NCBI GenBank assembly: GCA_013214205.1
Contig: JABSPQ010000162.1
Coordinates: forward strand, 1 to 33,834
Origin: Flavobacteriales bacterium
GTDB lineage: Bacteria > Bacteroidota > Bacteroidia > DT-38
Length of the DNA stretch: 33,834 nt
Direction: 5' to 3'
How positions within the stretch are numbered: position 1 is the first letter of the stretch; every line of letters starts with the position of its first letter. Below the pieces are notes generated by a model that was not told the DNA's origin, made no database searches, and worked only from the letters and a program-made list of their open reading frames with translations. Both the position numbers and the translations under genes were made by a program. This document shows positions 32,883 to 33,834 of this stretch, one piece after another.

Positions 32883-33542
32883 ATGAACAAGAAGGAAGTA
32901 GCCGAGAAAATGAATCAAGCATTGATGATTCCAGTGTTTTACAATGCTGATTTAGAGAGTTGCAAAGGAACTATTAAAGCTTGTTACGATGCAGGTTTAA
33001 GGGTTTTCGAATACGTAAATAGAGGAGCAGCAGCAGTAGAAAACTTTCCACAACTACTTGAATTTGTTGAAGCAGAGTGCTCTGGAATGTTATTGGGAAT
33101 AGGCTCTATTGTTAATGCAGAGCAAGCGCAAGACTTTATTAATGTTGGTGCTCCATTTATAGTTGCTCCTGTCTTGGATGAGCCTACAGGTGCAGTTTGT
33201 AAGCAAAACGAGATCTACTGGGTACCTGGATGCGGCACTTTATCTGAAATGAAAAAAGCTACTACGCTTGGCGCCGACATCGTTAAATTATTCCCTGCCG
33301 ATGTATACGGTCCAGCATTCATTAAAGCAGTTTTAGGCCCATGTCCAGAATTGAAAATTATGCCTACAGGTGGTGTTGCACCCAATAAAGAAAACCTTTC
33401 TGGTTGGTACGGTGCAGGCGCAATCTGCGTTGGTATGGGTTCTCAATTATTCGATAAAACTCTTATCGCAGAGGGGAAGTTTGATGAGTTGAGAGATAAT
33501 ATTTCGGCTGCATTAGCTATTGTAGCTGAGATTAAGTCATAA
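32883..33542 (+). CDS. eda: KDPG aldolase (Eda)
   Basis: A 219-residue class I aldolase, standard size. It splits KDPG into pyruvate and glyceraldehyde-3-phosphate, completing the uronate pathway. The Schiff-base lysine is Lys135 in DIVKLFPAD and the conserved acid is Glu43 in VFEYVNRG; VPGCGTLSE (114-122) and MPTGGV near 158 complete the site. It may also cleave 4-hydroxy-2-oxoglutarate, as family members do. The ATG follows 151 bases after kdgK, most of it hairpins; AT-rich sequence from 32820 to 32882 leaves room for its own promoter, though no convincing -7 box was found. Confidence 0.96.
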   Translation: MNKKEVAEKMNQALMIPVFYNADLESCKGTIKACYDAGLRVFEYVNRGAAAVENFPQLLEFVEAECSGMLLGIGSIVNAEQAQDFINVGAPFIVAPVLDEPTGAVCKQNEIYWVPGCGTLSEMKKATTLGADIVKLFPADVYGPAFIKAVLGPCPELKIMPTGGVAPNKENLSGWYGAGAICVGMGSQLFDKTLIAEGKFDELRDNISAALAIVAEIKS

Positions 33543-33562
33543 CATTCACCACCGTAGTTTTC

Positions 33563-33607
33563 CCCCTCTTGCTTTGTTCTTCGAAGCTTTAGCGTAGAAG
33601 AAAGAGG
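33563..33607 (+). repeat. Hairpin repeat (family E) downstream of eda, terminator-like
   Basis: CCCTCTT and AAGAGG form an outer stem, and TTCTTCGAAGC tttA GCGTAGAAGAA an inner one. Its core matches the copy inside the DUF4861 gene apart from the exchanged pair. Twenty bases after the eda stop, it is a good candidate terminator. Confidence 0.75.
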
Positions 33608-33686
33608 CATTCGCGTCAGGTTAAGAAGAACTAAATATCACGTTAAGCCTTACTAATAAAGGCACCACAGGAAAATTAAACGATAT

Positions 33687-33834
33687 TGGAATTTCAACAA
33701 AATAATGGAGTTTAAGTTAAGCTATGCCGCCTGATTAAATTGATGATTATTGAGATTAAATTGTTCTATTGATTTATTGCCCAAGTGTGAGTGCCTTCTT
33801 TTTCTGTTATACCACGTTTCCAGCCAGTCGAAAA
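33687..33834 (-). mobile_element. End of an IS3-family insertion sequence (partial)
   Basis: The element continues beyond the window. Its inner end cannot be proven without the other terminal repeat; TGGAATTTCAACAAAATAAT at 33687 is a plausible terminus because it begins with TG and lies about 35 bases outside the transposase stop, as in many IS3 elements. It sits about 145 bases after eda, so the uronate cluster may end here. Confidence 0.6.
33722..33834 (-). CDS. IS3-family transposase, C-terminal fragment
   Basis: Only the last 36 codons and stop lie in the window; the start is beyond the right edge. The translation contains FDWLETWYNRKRRHSHLGNK and ends NQAA. The pattern of an acidic residue followed by YNRxRxHxxLG is the end of the IS3-family DDE integrase domain (rve), with the catalytic glutamate expected a little upstream, outside the window. 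It is convergent to eda and unrelated to the sugar pathway. Confidence 0.85.
   Translation of the reverse strand, partial: FDWLETWYNRKRRHSHLGNKSIEQFNLNNHQFNQAA

Overview
The window looks like a marine-type Bacteroidota chromosome. Both large lyases end in type IX secretion (Por) sorting domains, lipoprotein signals are common, a TAnnTTTG-type -7 element is visible, and intergenic DNA is full of hairpin repeats. Almost all genes serve breakdown of a uronic-acid-containing, probably sulfated, polysaccharide. The gene set (unsaturated-uronyl hydrolase, sulfatase, BNR-type propeller that may be a lyase, heparinase-like lyases, glucuronate catabolism) fits a ulvan-like substrate, but that is inference. 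No SusC/SusD pair and no rhamnose genes are inside the window.

Layout. (1) 274-7469, minus strand: a small membrane protein, then an operon read from right to left: LacI regulator, kduI, a KduD-type SDR, DUF4861 lipoprotein, BNR-4 protein and GH105 hydrolase. (2) 7859-15736, plus strand: two paralogous secreted heparinase II/III-like proteins and a secreted SASA-type esterase. (3) 15740-18240: an accessory patch with a 40-bp tandem repeat array running into a DUF4143 AAA ATPase gene, a repeat-derived block and an unrecognised ORF with no ATG. (4) 18245-25264, minus strand: LacI regulator, TRAP transporter dctPQM, uxaC, sulfatase. (5) 25362-33542, plus strand: double DUF1080 lipoprotein, two Tat-exported Gfo/Idh/MocA oxidoreductases, a mannonate-oxidoreductase-type SDR, uxuA, kdgK, eda. 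The end of an IS3-family transposase lies at the right edge.

Pathway. Lyase products are trimmed by GH105 and the sulfatase. Uronates can enter through the TRAP transporter. Unsaturated uronate goes through KduI and KduD to 2-keto-3-deoxygluconate (KDG). Glucuronate goes through UxaC, the SDR and UxuA to the same KDG. KdgK and Eda finish to pyruvate and glyceraldehyde-3-phosphate. The DUF1080 plus Tat Gfo/Idh block suggests an extra extracytoplasmic 3-keto-glycoside route.

The most unusual non-coding signal is a set of intergenic repeats with conserved flanks around a hairpin whose stem sequence differs completely between copies yet stays self-complementary. Some copies have become part of reading frames (the DUF4861 signal peptide, the UxuA C-terminus, possibly the esterase tail). 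Two perfect 16-bp palindromes beside the two LacI genes are likely operators, and a close match to one of them lies just after the start codon of the first lyase.
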